From: Phycisphaerales bacterium | GTDB lineage: Bacteria > Planctomycetota > Phycisphaerae > Phycisphaerales > UBA1924 | Direction of reading: 5' to 3' | Assembly: GCA_029212425.1 (NCBI GenBank) | Contig: JARGNC010000089.1 | Span: 1 to 10,268, forward strand | DNA: 10,268 nt | Part shown: in pieces, positions 1 to 6,584 of the stretch | How the letters are laid out: each line of letters starts with the position of its first letter | How positions within the stretch are numbered: the stretch's first letter is position 1 | Notes under the pieces: model-generated | Database searches by the model: none | What the model was told of the DNA's origin: nothing | The model's input: only the letters and a program-made list of their open reading frames with translations | Translations under genes and position numbers: made by a program

Positions 1-1
1 T

Positions 2-1480
2 GATATGGACGCGGTTGTTCTGCTCCCGATCACCAGCTTTGAGGATCTGACCCACGGCCGCGCCGCGGTCAACGGGTTGGTCGAAGTACCAATGGGCGAT
101 GAACCGATCTACTACCGCGACATCGGTGGTGGATTTGCTGCGATGAGCAATGATAATGTCGTGCTGACCGCGTTCCGTCCTGCGTCGAATACCGCAGAGC
201 AGACACAGCAGATGCTTGGTACCGCGGGATCACGCGTCGCGGGGTCTAACGATCTGATGGTGTACATGAATCTCGACGCGGTTCGTCCGATGCTGGACGA
301 ATCGGTTGTGGAGATGGAAAAGCAAGGCGAGATGGTCGAGATGATGGGGGGCGCACAAGCCGCTCAGGGGTTCGACAGTTTCCTCAACGCATACAAGACA
401 GCCGTGAAAGACGGGCACGCGGTTGTTGGCGGATTGAACTTCGATCCTGAAAAGGGATTCGCGATGGACTTTGGTCTGCAGTTCACCGACGGCAGCAGCA
501 CCGCGTCGTACTTCAACAACGAGGGGCACGCGGATTCGTACTTTAATAAAGTCCCTCAGATGGATTTCTTCTTCGCTCAAGCGTTCGACATGAACGGCGA
601 GGGTATCCAGAAGATGTTCGATGGCTACTTCAAGATGATCGAGAATCTCGATACCACAGGCGCGATGGCTGGATTCGATCTCAAAGCGATGATGAGCCAG
701 TACAAAGGCGGCGCGATGATCGTCGGCTCGTCAGACATCATGGGCATGACCGGCTTGCTCGCAAACTCGGTGATGTACACAGAAGGCGCGAACGCGGACG
801 ATGCACTCAAGTCCATGAGAGATGCGTACAAATCCATGGTCGACATGGAAGGCATGGACGAAGCGGGTGTGTCTATCGAAGCGTCGTTTGCTGATGAGCC
901 GGTCGATGTCAACGGCATCGAGGCGTACGCACACTCGATGTCCTTCAACATCGATCCAAACGCGATGGGTGGAGCGGGCGCGGGGTTCGGTGCTCCAGAC
1001 CCTGCGATGATTATGCAGATCATCTACGGCCCATCACGAGGACCAGCTGGATACGCTGCGAAAGCCGGCGACGGATTGGTCTACACATTCTCGCAGAATG
1101 CTGATCTGCTCACCAAATCCGTCGCGGCGGCAAACGGTGAGAACACCATGATGAACAACGCGAGTCTTGCCGCGGCATCCTCGATGCTCCCAGATAATCG
1201 CGTCATGGAAGCGTACATCGGTGCAGGTCAGATGATCAACACCGCTGGTCCGATGCTCATGATGTTCGGATTGATCCCAGAGTTTGAACCAACAGAGGGG
1301 CTGACCCCACTCGGATTTGGTGCGACCGCAGACGGCGGCGGGATGATGATCCGAACTGTCCTGCCCCTCGACACGCTCAGTGCGATCATGGAAATGGTCC
1401 CTGCGGACGCGATGGACATGTTCGGCGGTGGTGGAGACGATTGGGATGACGAAGAAGACGACGACGATATGTCGTTCTGA
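2..1480 (+). CDS. Met-rich, acidic-tailed protein of unknown function (5' partial), probably exported
   Basis: The reading frame is open to the left edge: the codon before the first ATG (position 5) is GAT, and that ATG falls in what reads as the middle of a domain. The N-terminus is therefore almost certainly outside the window. The visible 490 or so residues contain about 46 methionines (roughly 9%) and no cysteine, many Gly/Ala/Asp, and a C-terminal tail that follows a Gly run and is nearly all Asp/Glu (final residues DDDDMSF). The composition suggests a secreted or periplasmic protein, but the signal peptide that would prove it is not in view. The general look (an alternating strand/helix pattern, phrases such as VVLLPITSFEDL near the start and MMIRTVLPLDTL near the end) recalls large planctomycete hypothetical proteins of the DUF3352 kind. 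I cannot assign the family with confidence or give a function. No terminator-like hairpin lies between its stop and folP, 45 bases on. Confidence 0.75.
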   Translation, partial: DMDAVVLLPITSFEDLTHGRAAVNGLVEVPMGDEPIYYRDIGGGFAAMSNDNVVLTAFRPASNTAEQTQQMLGTAGSRVAGSNDLMVYMNLDAVRPMLDESVVEMEKQGEMVEMMGGAQAAQGFDSFLNAYKTAVKDGHAVVGGLNFDPEKGFAMDFGLQFTDGSSTASYFNNEGHADSYFNKVPQMDFFFAQAFDMNGEGIQKMFDGYFKMIENLDTTGAMAGFDLKAMMSQYKGGAMIVGSSDIMGMTGLLANSVMYTEGANADDALKSMRDAYKSMVDMEGMDEAGVSIEASFADEPVDVNGIEAYAHSMSFNIDPNAMGGAGAGFGAPDPAMIMQIIYGPSRGPAGYAAKAGDGLVYTFSQNADLLTKSVAAANGENTMMNNASLAAASSMLPDNRVMEAYIGAGQMINTAGPMLMMFGLIPEFEPTEGLTPLGFGATADGGGMMIRTVLPLDTLSAIMEMVPADAMDMFGGGGDDWDDEEDDDDMSF

Positions 1481-1491
1481 TCTGAATCCTG

Positions 1492-1519
1492 TTGATCTCC
1501 GCGGTTCGATGGGCACAAT
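1492..1519 (+). promoter_or_regulatory. Putative folP promoter, leaderless type
   Basis: TTGATC at 1492-1497 (4/6 to the -35 consensus) is followed after 16 bases by CACAAT at 1514-1519 (4/6 to the -10 consensus). Only six bases separate the -10 hexamer from the folP ATG at 1526, so transcription would begin at or next to the start codon. No Shine-Dalgarno sequence is present in the gap. The promoter is inferred from sequence alone. Confidence 0.4.
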
Positions 1520-1525
1520 ACAGGC

Positions 1526-2428
1526 ATGAGCCTCGCTCCTCAATCGAATCCGATCAATCAATGGAAACTATCCAACGCACGGGCGATCGACCTCGATCGC
1601 CCGTGCGTTGTCTGTATTCTCAACACCACCCCGGATTCATTCTCCGATGGCGGTCAGTACAACACAACAGAGAGCGCAACCGATCGCGCCAAGCAAGCGG
1701 TCAACGAGGGAGCGGACATGCTCGACATCGGTGGGGAGTCCACGCGTCCCGGCGCGGCTCGTGTCGATGCTGACGAGCAGATTCGTCGAGTCGTTCCGGT
1801 GATCAAAGCGATCCGCGATGCGGGGATCGGTGTGCCGATCTCCGTGGACACGACGCTCTCGCAGGTCGCTGCTCGCGCACTCGAAGAAGGGGCGGACGCG
1901 ATCAACGATGTCTCCGCGATGACGGAGGATCCCGCGATGCTGCCGCTTGCTGCGGATCGTGCATGCGGGGTGGTGCTGATGCATCGACTGACGACATCTG
2001 ACAAGGATTCGTATTCCGATCGGTATGAATCAGAACCGGTGTATACCGATGTTGTCGAGGAGGTGTGCCGATCGCTTGTTGGATTCCGGGATGATGCACT
2101 CAGAGCGGGGGTGTGTGCGGACCGGATCGTGCTTGATCCAGGTCTGGGGTTCGGGAAGTCGGTGGAGGACAACATCGCGTTGATTCGAAGGACAAGCGAG
2201 ATTGTGGGCTTGGGGCATCCGGTGATGAGTGGGCTGAGCCGAAAGAGCTTTGTTGGGAGGATGGGGCTGGGACGCGATTCAGACCCCTCGGAGCGGATTC
2301 ACGCGACGGTTGGGTTGTCGGTGGTGCATTTGATGCACGGGGCACGGATCTTTCGAGTGCACGATGTCGCTGAGCATCGCAGTGCGCTAGACGGGGCATG
2401 GGCGACGCTCGGCGCGGATATGGGGTGA
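1526..2428 (+). CDS. folP: Dihydropteroate synthase
   Basis: This enzyme condenses p-aminobenzoate with 6-hydroxymethyl-7,8-dihydropterin diphosphate to give 7,8-dihydropteroate in cytoplasmic folate synthesis, and is the sulfonamide target. The 300 residues carry the family motifs in order: ILNTTPDSFSDGG (31-43, with the metal-contacting Asn33), DIGGESTRPGA (67-77), PISVDTT (104-110, Asp108), INDVSA (126-131, Asn127), DPGLGFGKS (204-212, Asp204), SGLSRKSF (235-242, Lys240) and RVHDV (277-281). All expected pterin, pABA and phosphate contacts appear present. The segment after VVLMH diverges from the usual MRG.P phrase and runs MHRLTTSDKDSYSD. The ATG is chosen because the family begins about 15-30 residues before ILN.TPDSF and no later in-frame start exists before that motif. 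No ribosome binding site is visible; see the -10 hexamer just upstream. Codons 16-28 contain a perfect 18-base inverted repeat, listed separately. Confidence 0.97.
   Translation: MSLAPQSNPINQWKLSNARAIDLDRPCVVCILNTTPDSFSDGGQYNTTESATDRAKQAVNEGADMLDIGGESTRPGAARVDADEQIRRVVPVIKAIRDAGIGVPISVDTTLSQVAARALEEGADAINDVSAMTEDPAMLPLAADRACGVVLMHRLTTSDKDSYSDRYESEPVYTDVVEEVCRSLVGFRDDALRAGVCADRIVLDPGLGFGKSVEDNIALIRRTSEIVGLGHPVMSGLSRKSFVGRMGLGRDSDPSERIHATVGLSVVHLMHGARIFRVHDVAEHRSALDGAWATLGADMG
1573..1610 (+). repeat. Perfect 18+2+18 inverted repeat inside the folP coding sequence
   Basis: The left arm CAACGCACGGGCGATCGA (1573-1590) and the right arm TCGATCGCCCGTGCGTTG (1593-1610) are exact reverse complements around a CC centre. 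In RNA this gives a 17-bp GC-rich hairpin with an ACCT loop, starting about 47 bases after the folP start codon. It is followed by the U-rich but interrupted stretch TCTGTATTCT. The same bases encode residues 16-28 (NARAIDLDRPCV), the normal lead-in to the first conserved folP motif, so the sequence is both coding and structured. As double-stranded DNA it is also a 38-bp palindrome containing two CGATCG sites. Confidence 0.9.
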
Positions 2429-2476
2429 AAGCGGCAGGGGAATCGCGGGTTTGATGGAGTAATTCATCGCGGGAAG

Positions 2477-2485
2477 TGCTACGAT
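2477..2485 (+). promoter_or_regulatory. Putative trxA promoter (extended -10)
   Basis: TGCTACGAT carries the TGn extension followed by TACGAT (4/6 to the -10 consensus). No good -35 is found at 16-18 bases upstream, which is the usual situation for extended -10 promoters. The predicted start at about 2492 would place a hairpin at the very 5' end of the trxA mRNA. Inferred from sequence only. Confidence 0.35.
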
Positions 2486-2492
2486 TTGTCCC

Positions 2493-2528
2493 TGCGGCAT
2501 ATCCCGCACGCCGGATGGATACCCGGCG
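2493..2528 (+). promoter_or_regulatory. Two consecutive hairpins in the trxA 5' leader
   Basis: Hairpin 1 pairs TGCGG (2493-2497) with CCGCA (2504-2508) around CATATC. Hairpin 2 pairs CGCCGG (2509-2514) with CCGGCG (2523-2528) around the loop ATGGATAC. They abut without a spacer and are not followed by a T run, so they do not look like a terminator for folP. They lie between the predicted trxA transcription start and its ribosome binding site, so a role in mRNA stability or translation is possible. I do not recognise a known riboswitch or leader family. Confidence 0.5.
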
Positions 2529-2581
2529 CATGATTGAGACGGAACCGACTTCATTCGACGAAAAACGAAAGGCACGAACCC

Positions 2582-2911
2582 ATGGCTGGTGCAAACACCC
2601 TCGAGTTCAATGACGGAAACTTTGACGAAAATGTGCTCGATGCGCAGCAGCCCGTGCTGGTCGATTTCTGGGCCGAGTGGTGCCAGCCTTGCAAGATGCT
2701 CGCGGCGACAATCGACGAGGTCGCGGATACCTACGAAGGTAAAGCGAAGATCGGGAAGCTTGACATCGACAACAACAAAGAAGTCGCGATGAAGTTCAAC
2801 ATCAGTGCGATCCCAACAGTGCTGATCTTCAAGGACGGCGCGGTCGCGAAGCAGTTCGTTGGTCTGACCCGAAAAGAAGACATCGTTGAAGCGATGGACG
2901 CGTTGGTCTGA
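2582..2911 (+). CDS. trxA: Thioredoxin with a CQPC active site
   Basis: This is a 109-residue single-domain thioredoxin, the same length as the E. coli protein. It is a cytoplasmic dithiol-disulfide carrier normally reduced by thioredoxin reductase. It shows LVDFWAEWC (26-34, with the buried Asp28), the redox pair Cys34/Cys37 in WCQPC, and the cis-proline region AIPT (76-79, Pro78). The middle residue of the active site is Gln where most thioredoxins have Gly (WCGPC); such a change can shift redox potential or partner choice, though the rest of the fold is canonical. The ATG at 2582 is supported by AAAGG at 2568-2572, nine bases upstream, and by the normal family N-terminus. An upstream in-frame extension exists but would read through the leader hairpins. 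The gene lies 153 bases after folP, so it probably has its own promoter. Confidence 0.96.
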   Translation: MAGANTLEFNDGNFDENVLDAQQPVLVDFWAEWCQPCKMLAATIDEVADTYEGKAKIGKLDIDNNKEVAMKFNISAIPTVLIFKDGAVAKQFVGLTRKEDIVEAMDALV

Positions 2912-2983
2912 ATCGGCTGCATTCAAAGCGATAAAGATGACTATCAAATACAAAGAATCTGAACACTGCGAGGAGTTGAGTTC

Positions 2984-4063
2984 ATGAGTACTACACCAAA
3001 CACCCCACTGAGATGCGGGGCCGTCGGCGTCGGCCGTATGGGTCAACACCACGCGCGTGTGTATGCGGAAATGGAAGGCATCGAACTGGTCGGTGTTGTT
3101 GATGCGAACTTCGAACGCGCCCAAGAAATCGCAAAGAAGCATGGCTGCAAAGCGTTCGCGACTGAGCAAGAACTCCTCGAAGCGGGAGTGGATGCCGTTT
3201 CTATCGCTGTCCCAACGACCTACCACCTCAAGAGCGCTGAGCCGTTCCTCAAAGCGGGACTCGCGTGCTTGATCGAGAAACCACTCGCGGGTGATGCGGA
3301 CGAAGCTGAGAAGATCAAGCACCTCGCAGAAGAGCACAACGCTTGTCTGATGGTGGGGCATATCGAACGGTTCAACCCGATCATGCGCGCCATGCAGAGC
3401 GCGACCGCAAGCACAGGCGAGCGGATCATGCCTCGCTTTATGGAAGTCCACCGCGTGTCCCCGATGACCTTCCGTTCGATGGATATCGGTGTGGTCATGG
3501 ACATGATGATCCACGACCTCGATGTGGTCCTCATGCTCATGGGTGGTCGCGAGCCAGACGAGATCCAAGCGTCAGGTGTCGCGGTTGTTTCCGAGTTTGA
3601 AGACATCTGCAACGCTCGTTTGGTCTGGAATATCCCAGAAGGTGAAGGCGGCGGTCAGTGTGTTGCCAACATCACCGCTTCGCGTCTTGCGATGAAGACC
3701 GAGCGCGTGACTCGCATTACAGGCGAGGGTGGATACATCAAGATCGACTACGCCGCCAAGACTGGCACGATGATCCGCAAGACTGCGAACGAACTGCAGA
3801 TGCGTGAAGTCCGCGAGCAGCTCAGCTCTGGTCAAGATCTGACGGACTTGGACTGGACTGAACTCATCAATCTTGAGCCGTTGACGATTGATGATGGCGA
3901 ACCGATTGTCAAAGAGATCGAAGCGTTCCTTGATGCTGTCCGCACTGGAGAGCAGCCTGCGATTGATGCGGAAGCGGGGTTCGCGAATGTGCGGACCGCT
4001 GAGCGCATTGTCGCAGCGATCCAAGTTTCACAAGGCGTTTCTTCACAGACGGCTTTGTCCTAA
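2984..4063 (+). CDS. Gfo/Idh/MocA-family NAD(P)-dependent oxidoreductase
   Basis: The 359 residues start with a Rossmann nucleotide-binding fold: GVGRMG at 15-20 fits GxGxxG, and Asp40 ends the second strand. The family catalytic-lysine motif EKP follows at 98-100 (Lys99). In the C-terminal half, GHIERFNP (125-132) and MIHDLD (175-180, His177) place the substrate-side residues. Enzymes of this family oxidise or reduce hydroxyl or keto groups on sugars and inositols. The GHIERFNP...MIHDLD pair resembles the MviM-like branch that includes UDP-N-acetylglucosamine 3-dehydrogenase (GnnA), which would fit nucleotide-sugar or lipid A work. That substrate is an inference: no partner aminotransferase is in the window. 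The start is well supported by AGGAG at 2971-2975, eight bases before the ATG. The gene follows trxA by 72 bases and could be co-transcribed with it. Confidence 0.93.
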   Translation: MSTTPNTPLRCGAVGVGRMGQHHARVYAEMEGIELVGVVDANFERAQEIAKKHGCKAFATEQELLEAGVDAVSIAVPTTYHLKSAEPFLKAGLACLIEKPLAGDADEAEKIKHLAEEHNACLMVGHIERFNPIMRAMQSATASTGERIMPRFMEVHRVSPMTFRSMDIGVVMDMMIHDLDVVLMLMGGREPDEIQASGVAVVSEFEDICNARLVWNIPEGEGGGQCVANITASRLAMKTERVTRITGEGGYIKIDYAAKTGTMIRKTANELQMREVREQLSSGQDLTDLDWTELINLEPLTIDDGEPIVKEIEAFLDAVRTGEQPAIDAEAGFANVRTAERIVAAIQVSQGVSSQTALS

Positions 4064-4158
4064 CACATACCCCGATGCATTGGACGCTGTTCCGGTGCGA
4101 TTACTGTCCGTTCAACCCAAACAGTCACCTTTCCAAGACCACGCAGGATTCCCAACAC

Positions 4159-5580
4159 ATGACCGATACTCCGAACCAGGCATCAGAAGCTTCGACCCCA
4201 TCACAGAACCCGCCCGCTGCACCAGAAGGGATGGCGCCTGTTGTGCAATCGGTTGCTGCTGTCGGAACCCAAGCGGATACGAAGCTCGATGCTGAGACTG
4301 AAGCGGAGATCGAAGCGGCGATGTCGGACCTGTCCGATCTTGGTGCCGCGGACGCTCCAAAGTCGTCAGGCAAAATCCGCGGCCCACGCGAAGTCCGTGG
4401 CGGTCGTGAGCACCGCACTGGAAAGGTTGTCTCCGTTGGTGCGACCGATGTCTTCGTTGAGTTCGGTCCAAAGGAACTCGGTGTCGTCGATATCCAGCAG
4501 TTCAAAGACGCGAAACCAAACGCGGGTGATCAGCTCGAAGTCGTCGTCCAGCGCTACGACGCAGGCGAGTCGCTCTACATCTGTGTGCTCCCCGGTTCAG
4601 TTCAAAAAGCGGACTGGGAGATGCTCCAGGTTGGTCAGGTTGTTGAAGCTCGCGTCAGCGGCACCAACAAGGGCGGGCTCGAACTCGAGGTCGCGAACCA
4701 CCGTGCGTTCATGCCTGCGTCGCAGGTTGATGTGAATCACATCGCTGATCTGGGTGTGTTTGTTGGAGAGAAGATTACGTGTGCGATCCAGAAGATCGAT
4801 CGTCGTGGCGCGGGGAACATCATCTGTTCACGCAGAGAGATCCTGATGAAGGAGCGCGAGTCGGCGATGGAATCGCTCAAAGAATCGCTCAAGGTCGGTG
4901 ACACGCTCGAAGGCACCGTCCGCAAGATCATGGACTTCGGCGCGTTTGTCGATCTCGGGGGTGTCGATGGACTGATCCACATCAACGACCTTTCGCACGA
5001 ACGCATCAACCACGGCGCGAAGAACATCGAACGCTTCCTCAGCGAAGGCCAGAAGGTCAGCGTGCAGATTCTCAAGCTCGAATGGGACGAGAACCGGATT
5101 GGTCTGGGGATGAAGCAACTCCGAGCGGATCCGTTCAGCGCGGTCGCGTCGGAAGTCGTCGAGGGCGCGGAAGTCAGCGGCAAAGTCACCAAGATCATGG
5201 ACTTCGGCGCGTTCGTCGAGGTCGCTCCGGGTGTCGAAGGGCTCGTCCACATCTCCGAACTCGACTGGAAGCGTGTCAACGCGGTCAGCGATGTTGTGCA
5301 GGAAGGCGAAATCGTCCAGGTCAAAGTCCTCGCGGTCAATCCTGAGGACAAGAAGATCTCGCTCTCGATCAAGCAGCTCAAAGATCGCCCGCAACAAAGC
5401 GGGGGTGGTCGCGGAGGACGCGGCGGCGGTCGCGACGAAGCAATGGTCCGCGAGGAAACCCCGGAACTCCGGCGCATGCGCGAGCAAGCAAAGAAGCAGA
5501 ACAAGGGCGGCTCCAAAAAGGGCGGCGGCTTGGGAAGCTCCGGAAGCATGGGTATGGGGCTCGGCGATCTGAAGCTCTAA
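4159..5580 (+). CDS. Four-repeat S1-domain RNA-binding protein, ribosomal protein S1-like
   Basis: The predicted 473 residues open with an unstructured Pro/Ala- and Glu-rich segment (1-70). Four S1 (OB-fold) repeats follow at about 86-147, 156-228, 245-320 and 334-408, then a Gly/Arg/Lys-rich tail (410-473) with RGG-type runs. Repeats 3 and 4 are classical, each with KIMDFGAFV, a GL(I/V)H(I) step and a closing KQL; repeats 1 and 2 are more divergent. Ribosomal protein S1, which helps 30S subunits bind mRNA, is the likeliest role; a dedicated RNA-binding or RNase-partner protein is the alternative. E. coli S1 has six repeats, so this is a short form. The start at 4159 is preferred over the in-frame ATG at 4075 because AGGA (4145-4148) precedes it by ten bases and the extra 28 residues look like leader sequence. 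A T-rich stem-loop follows the stop. Confidence 0.9.
   Translation: MTDTPNQASEASTPSQNPPAAPEGMAPVVQSVAAVGTQADTKLDAETEAEIEAAMSDLSDLGAADAPKSSGKIRGPREVRGGREHRTGKVVSVGATDVFVEFGPKELGVVDIQQFKDAKPNAGDQLEVVVQRYDAGESLYICVLPGSVQKADWEMLQVGQVVEARVSGTNKGGLELEVANHRAFMPASQVDVNHIADLGVFVGEKITCAIQKIDRRGAGNIICSRREILMKERESAMESLKESLKVGDTLEGTVRKIMDFGAFVDLGGVDGLIHINDLSHERINHGAKNIERFLSEGQKVSVQILKLEWDENRIGLGMKQLRADPFSAVASEVVEGAEVSGKVTKIMDFGAFVEVAPGVEGLVHISELDWKRVNAVSDVVQEGEIVQVKVLAVNPEDKKISLSIKQLKDRPQQSGGGRGGRGGGRDEAMVREETPELRRMREQAKKQNKGGSKKGGGLGSSGSMGMGLGDLKL
4924..5219 (+). repeat. 29-base direct repeat within S1 repeats 3 and 4
   Basis: The stretches at 4924-4952 and 5191-5219 agree at 28 of 29 bases (one T/C change) and both encode KIMDFGAFV plus one residue. 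They are 267 bases apart, exactly 89 codons, which is the repeat period. They mark the best-conserved strand of the S1 fold. Confidence 0.85.
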
Positions 5581-5608
5581 AGCGATTCAATCACTGCTCA
5601 AAAACGAC

Positions 5609-5640
5609 AACCGCCCGCATGCAAATGTGGGCGGTTTTAC
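5609..5640 (+). terminator. Intrinsic terminator of the S1 gene, probably bidirectional
   Basis: AACCGCCCGCAT (5609-5620) pairs with ATGTGGGCGGTT (5625-5636) with a single G-T wobble around a GCAA tetraloop, and the T-rich stretch TTTTAC follows the paired GG. Read on the minus strand, the same stem is followed after four bases by a run of five T, so it can also stop transcription from the converging dut gene, whose stop codon lies 26 bases away. Confidence 0.9.
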
Positions 5641-5665
5641 TTTGTATGAGTCATGGATATCCGGA

Positions 5666-6172
5666 TCAGAGTCCGGTTGATCCGAAACCACCTGATCCAC
5701 GATCCGTGTCTTCGAGTGAATCGACTTCGACGATGTTCGCGTGGCTGACCGGCGCGATGATGAGCTGCGCGATCCGCATGCCGTGGGTGATGTCGATCGG
5801 GTTTCTTCCGAGGTTGATCAGCGCAACGAACATCTCACCTCGATAGTCCGCATCGACGGTTCCCGGTGCGTTGGGGACGGATAAGCCGTGCTTGGTTGCG
5901 AGTCCTGAGCGGGGTCGGACCTGCCCCTCGAAACCAGCGGGGATGGCGCACGCGAACCCAAGCGGGATTTTGACGATATCACCTGGGTGGACGGTGATCG
6001 TTTCGGGAACATCATGACGGGGCAAGCACGCCGCGAGGTCCAATCCCGCGGCCAGTTGTGTCTGGTACTGCGGGATGGTCGCGCGATCATCGAGTTTCAT
6101 GAACCGGACCGTCGCGACGGACTGGCCATCAGCGGGAGAAGCTTGGGCTGAGGATGCAGAAGATGTGCTCAT
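5666..6172 (-). CDS. dut: dUTP diphosphatase (trimeric dUTPase)
   Basis: This cytoplasmic enzyme hydrolyses dUTP to dUMP and pyrophosphate, keeping uracil out of DNA and supplying the thymidylate precursor. All five family motifs are present in the 168-residue protein: AGLDLAA (42-48), RPRSGLA (86-92), GTVDADYRGE (104-113, with catalytic Asp107), RIAQLII (133-139) and the glycine-rich C-terminal arm RGSGGFGSTG (158-167), which closes over the substrate. A Ser/Ala-rich stretch of about 20 residues precedes the domain and is longer than in E. coli Dut. The start at 6172 is chosen over an in-frame ATG at 6196 because a TATTGT hexamer lies six bases upstream of it and the extra residues look non-coding. 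It is the last of three minus-strand genes, converges on the S1 gene and shares its terminator. Confidence 0.96.
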   Translation of the reverse strand: MSTSSASSAQASPADGQSVATVRFMKLDDRATIPQYQTQLAAGLDLAACLPRHDVPETITVHPGDIVKIPLGFACAIPAGFEGQVRPRSGLATKHGLSVPNAPGTVDADYRGEMFVALINLGRNPIDITHGMRIAQLIIAPVSHANIVEVDSLEDTDRGSGGFGSTGL

Positions 6173-6178
6173 GCCGGG

Positions 6179-6184
6179 ACAATA
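6179..6184 (-). promoter_or_regulatory. Putative dut -10 hexamer, leaderless type
   Basis: On the minus strand TATTGT (4/6 to the consensus) ends six bases before the dut ATG, and no purine-rich ribosome binding site occurs in between. The -35 region is weak. Transcription would start at or next to the start codon. Assigned mainly because folP and pdxA have the same spacing. Confidence 0.35.
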
Positions 6185-6223
6185 GGCATGGGGCAAGGGC
6201 GTGGATGGAGGGTAGGGATGGAG

Positions 6224-6580
6224 TTAGACGAGTGAAAGCTCGTCGTCGCCAAGGTTTCGGCGGAGGTCGTCGATCACACGATTGAACGAATCGATCAGTT
6301 TCCGGGTCGACGCGATCGCGTTGTCCATCGAAGAGTTTCCAGTGACGCGCTTGAGCATGTCGTCCTGATTGATGGATGCGAGATTGCGTTCGGATACGCG
6401 CTTCGCGTCGAGGAGCGATTCGAGGAGTTTGGTCGCTTCGTCTCTGCGATGGGTGGTTTGGGAAAGGATTTGCCGTTTGTCGAGAGCACTCATGGAGTTG
6501 TTTTTGGAAGTTGATGAAGCGGATTTCTGAGTGGACAGTTCAACCGGTGAAGCATTGATAGGTTTGGCAATCGTTGACAT
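6224..6580 (-). CDS. Small helical protein of unknown function
   Basis: I do not recognise this 118-residue protein. The first 30 or so residues are rich in Ser, Thr, Asn and Lys and look disordered. The remainder reads as two charged amphipathic helices (about 31-64 and 84-110, ending RRNLGDDELSLV) joined by a short polar link, so a helical hairpin or coiled-coil adaptor or chaperone is plausible. There is no cysteine, membrane segment or catalytic motif. The start at 6580 is favoured by GGAGG at 6585-6589, four bases upstream (rather close), and by a good promoter about 80 bases upstream. An in-frame ATG at 6601 preceded by AGAGG would add seven residues. It sits between the membrane protein gene and dut on the same strand; context gives no function. 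The coding call rests on the combination of promoter, ribosome binding site and protein-like composition. Confidence 0.65.
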   Translation of the reverse strand: MSTIAKPINASPVELSTQKSASSTSKNNSMSALDKRQILSQTTHRRDEATKLLESLLDAKRVSERNLASINQDDMLKRVTGNSSMDNAIASTRKLIDSFNRVIDDLRRNLGDDELSLV

Positions 6581-6584
6581 GCGG

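Noticed and set aside
2909..2925. TGAAT/ATTCA repeat just after the trxA stop
   Set aside because: Five A/T-rich base pairs with no following T run; no support for a terminator.
2387..3568. 393-codon minus-strand open frame across trxA and the oxidoreductase gene
   Set aside because: It is antisense to two confidently identified genes, is rich in His/Asp/Arg as expected of a shadow frame, and contains no recognisable motif.
4080..4107. Possible S1 gene promoter (TTGGAC, 16 bases, TACTGT)
   Set aside because: The -35 match is only 3/6 and the -10 is weak; co-transcription from the oxidoreductase gene is equally possible.
5662..5684. CGGATCA/TGATCCG hairpin over the dut stop codon
   Set aside because: Seven base pairs with a nine-base loop and no T run; the much better stem at 5609-5636 explains termination for both converging genes.
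6227..6244. Hairpin GACGAG/CTCGTC at the 3' end of the small helical gene
   Set aside because: Only six base pairs, lies inside the coding sequence, and is not followed by a T run in either direction, so not called a terminator.
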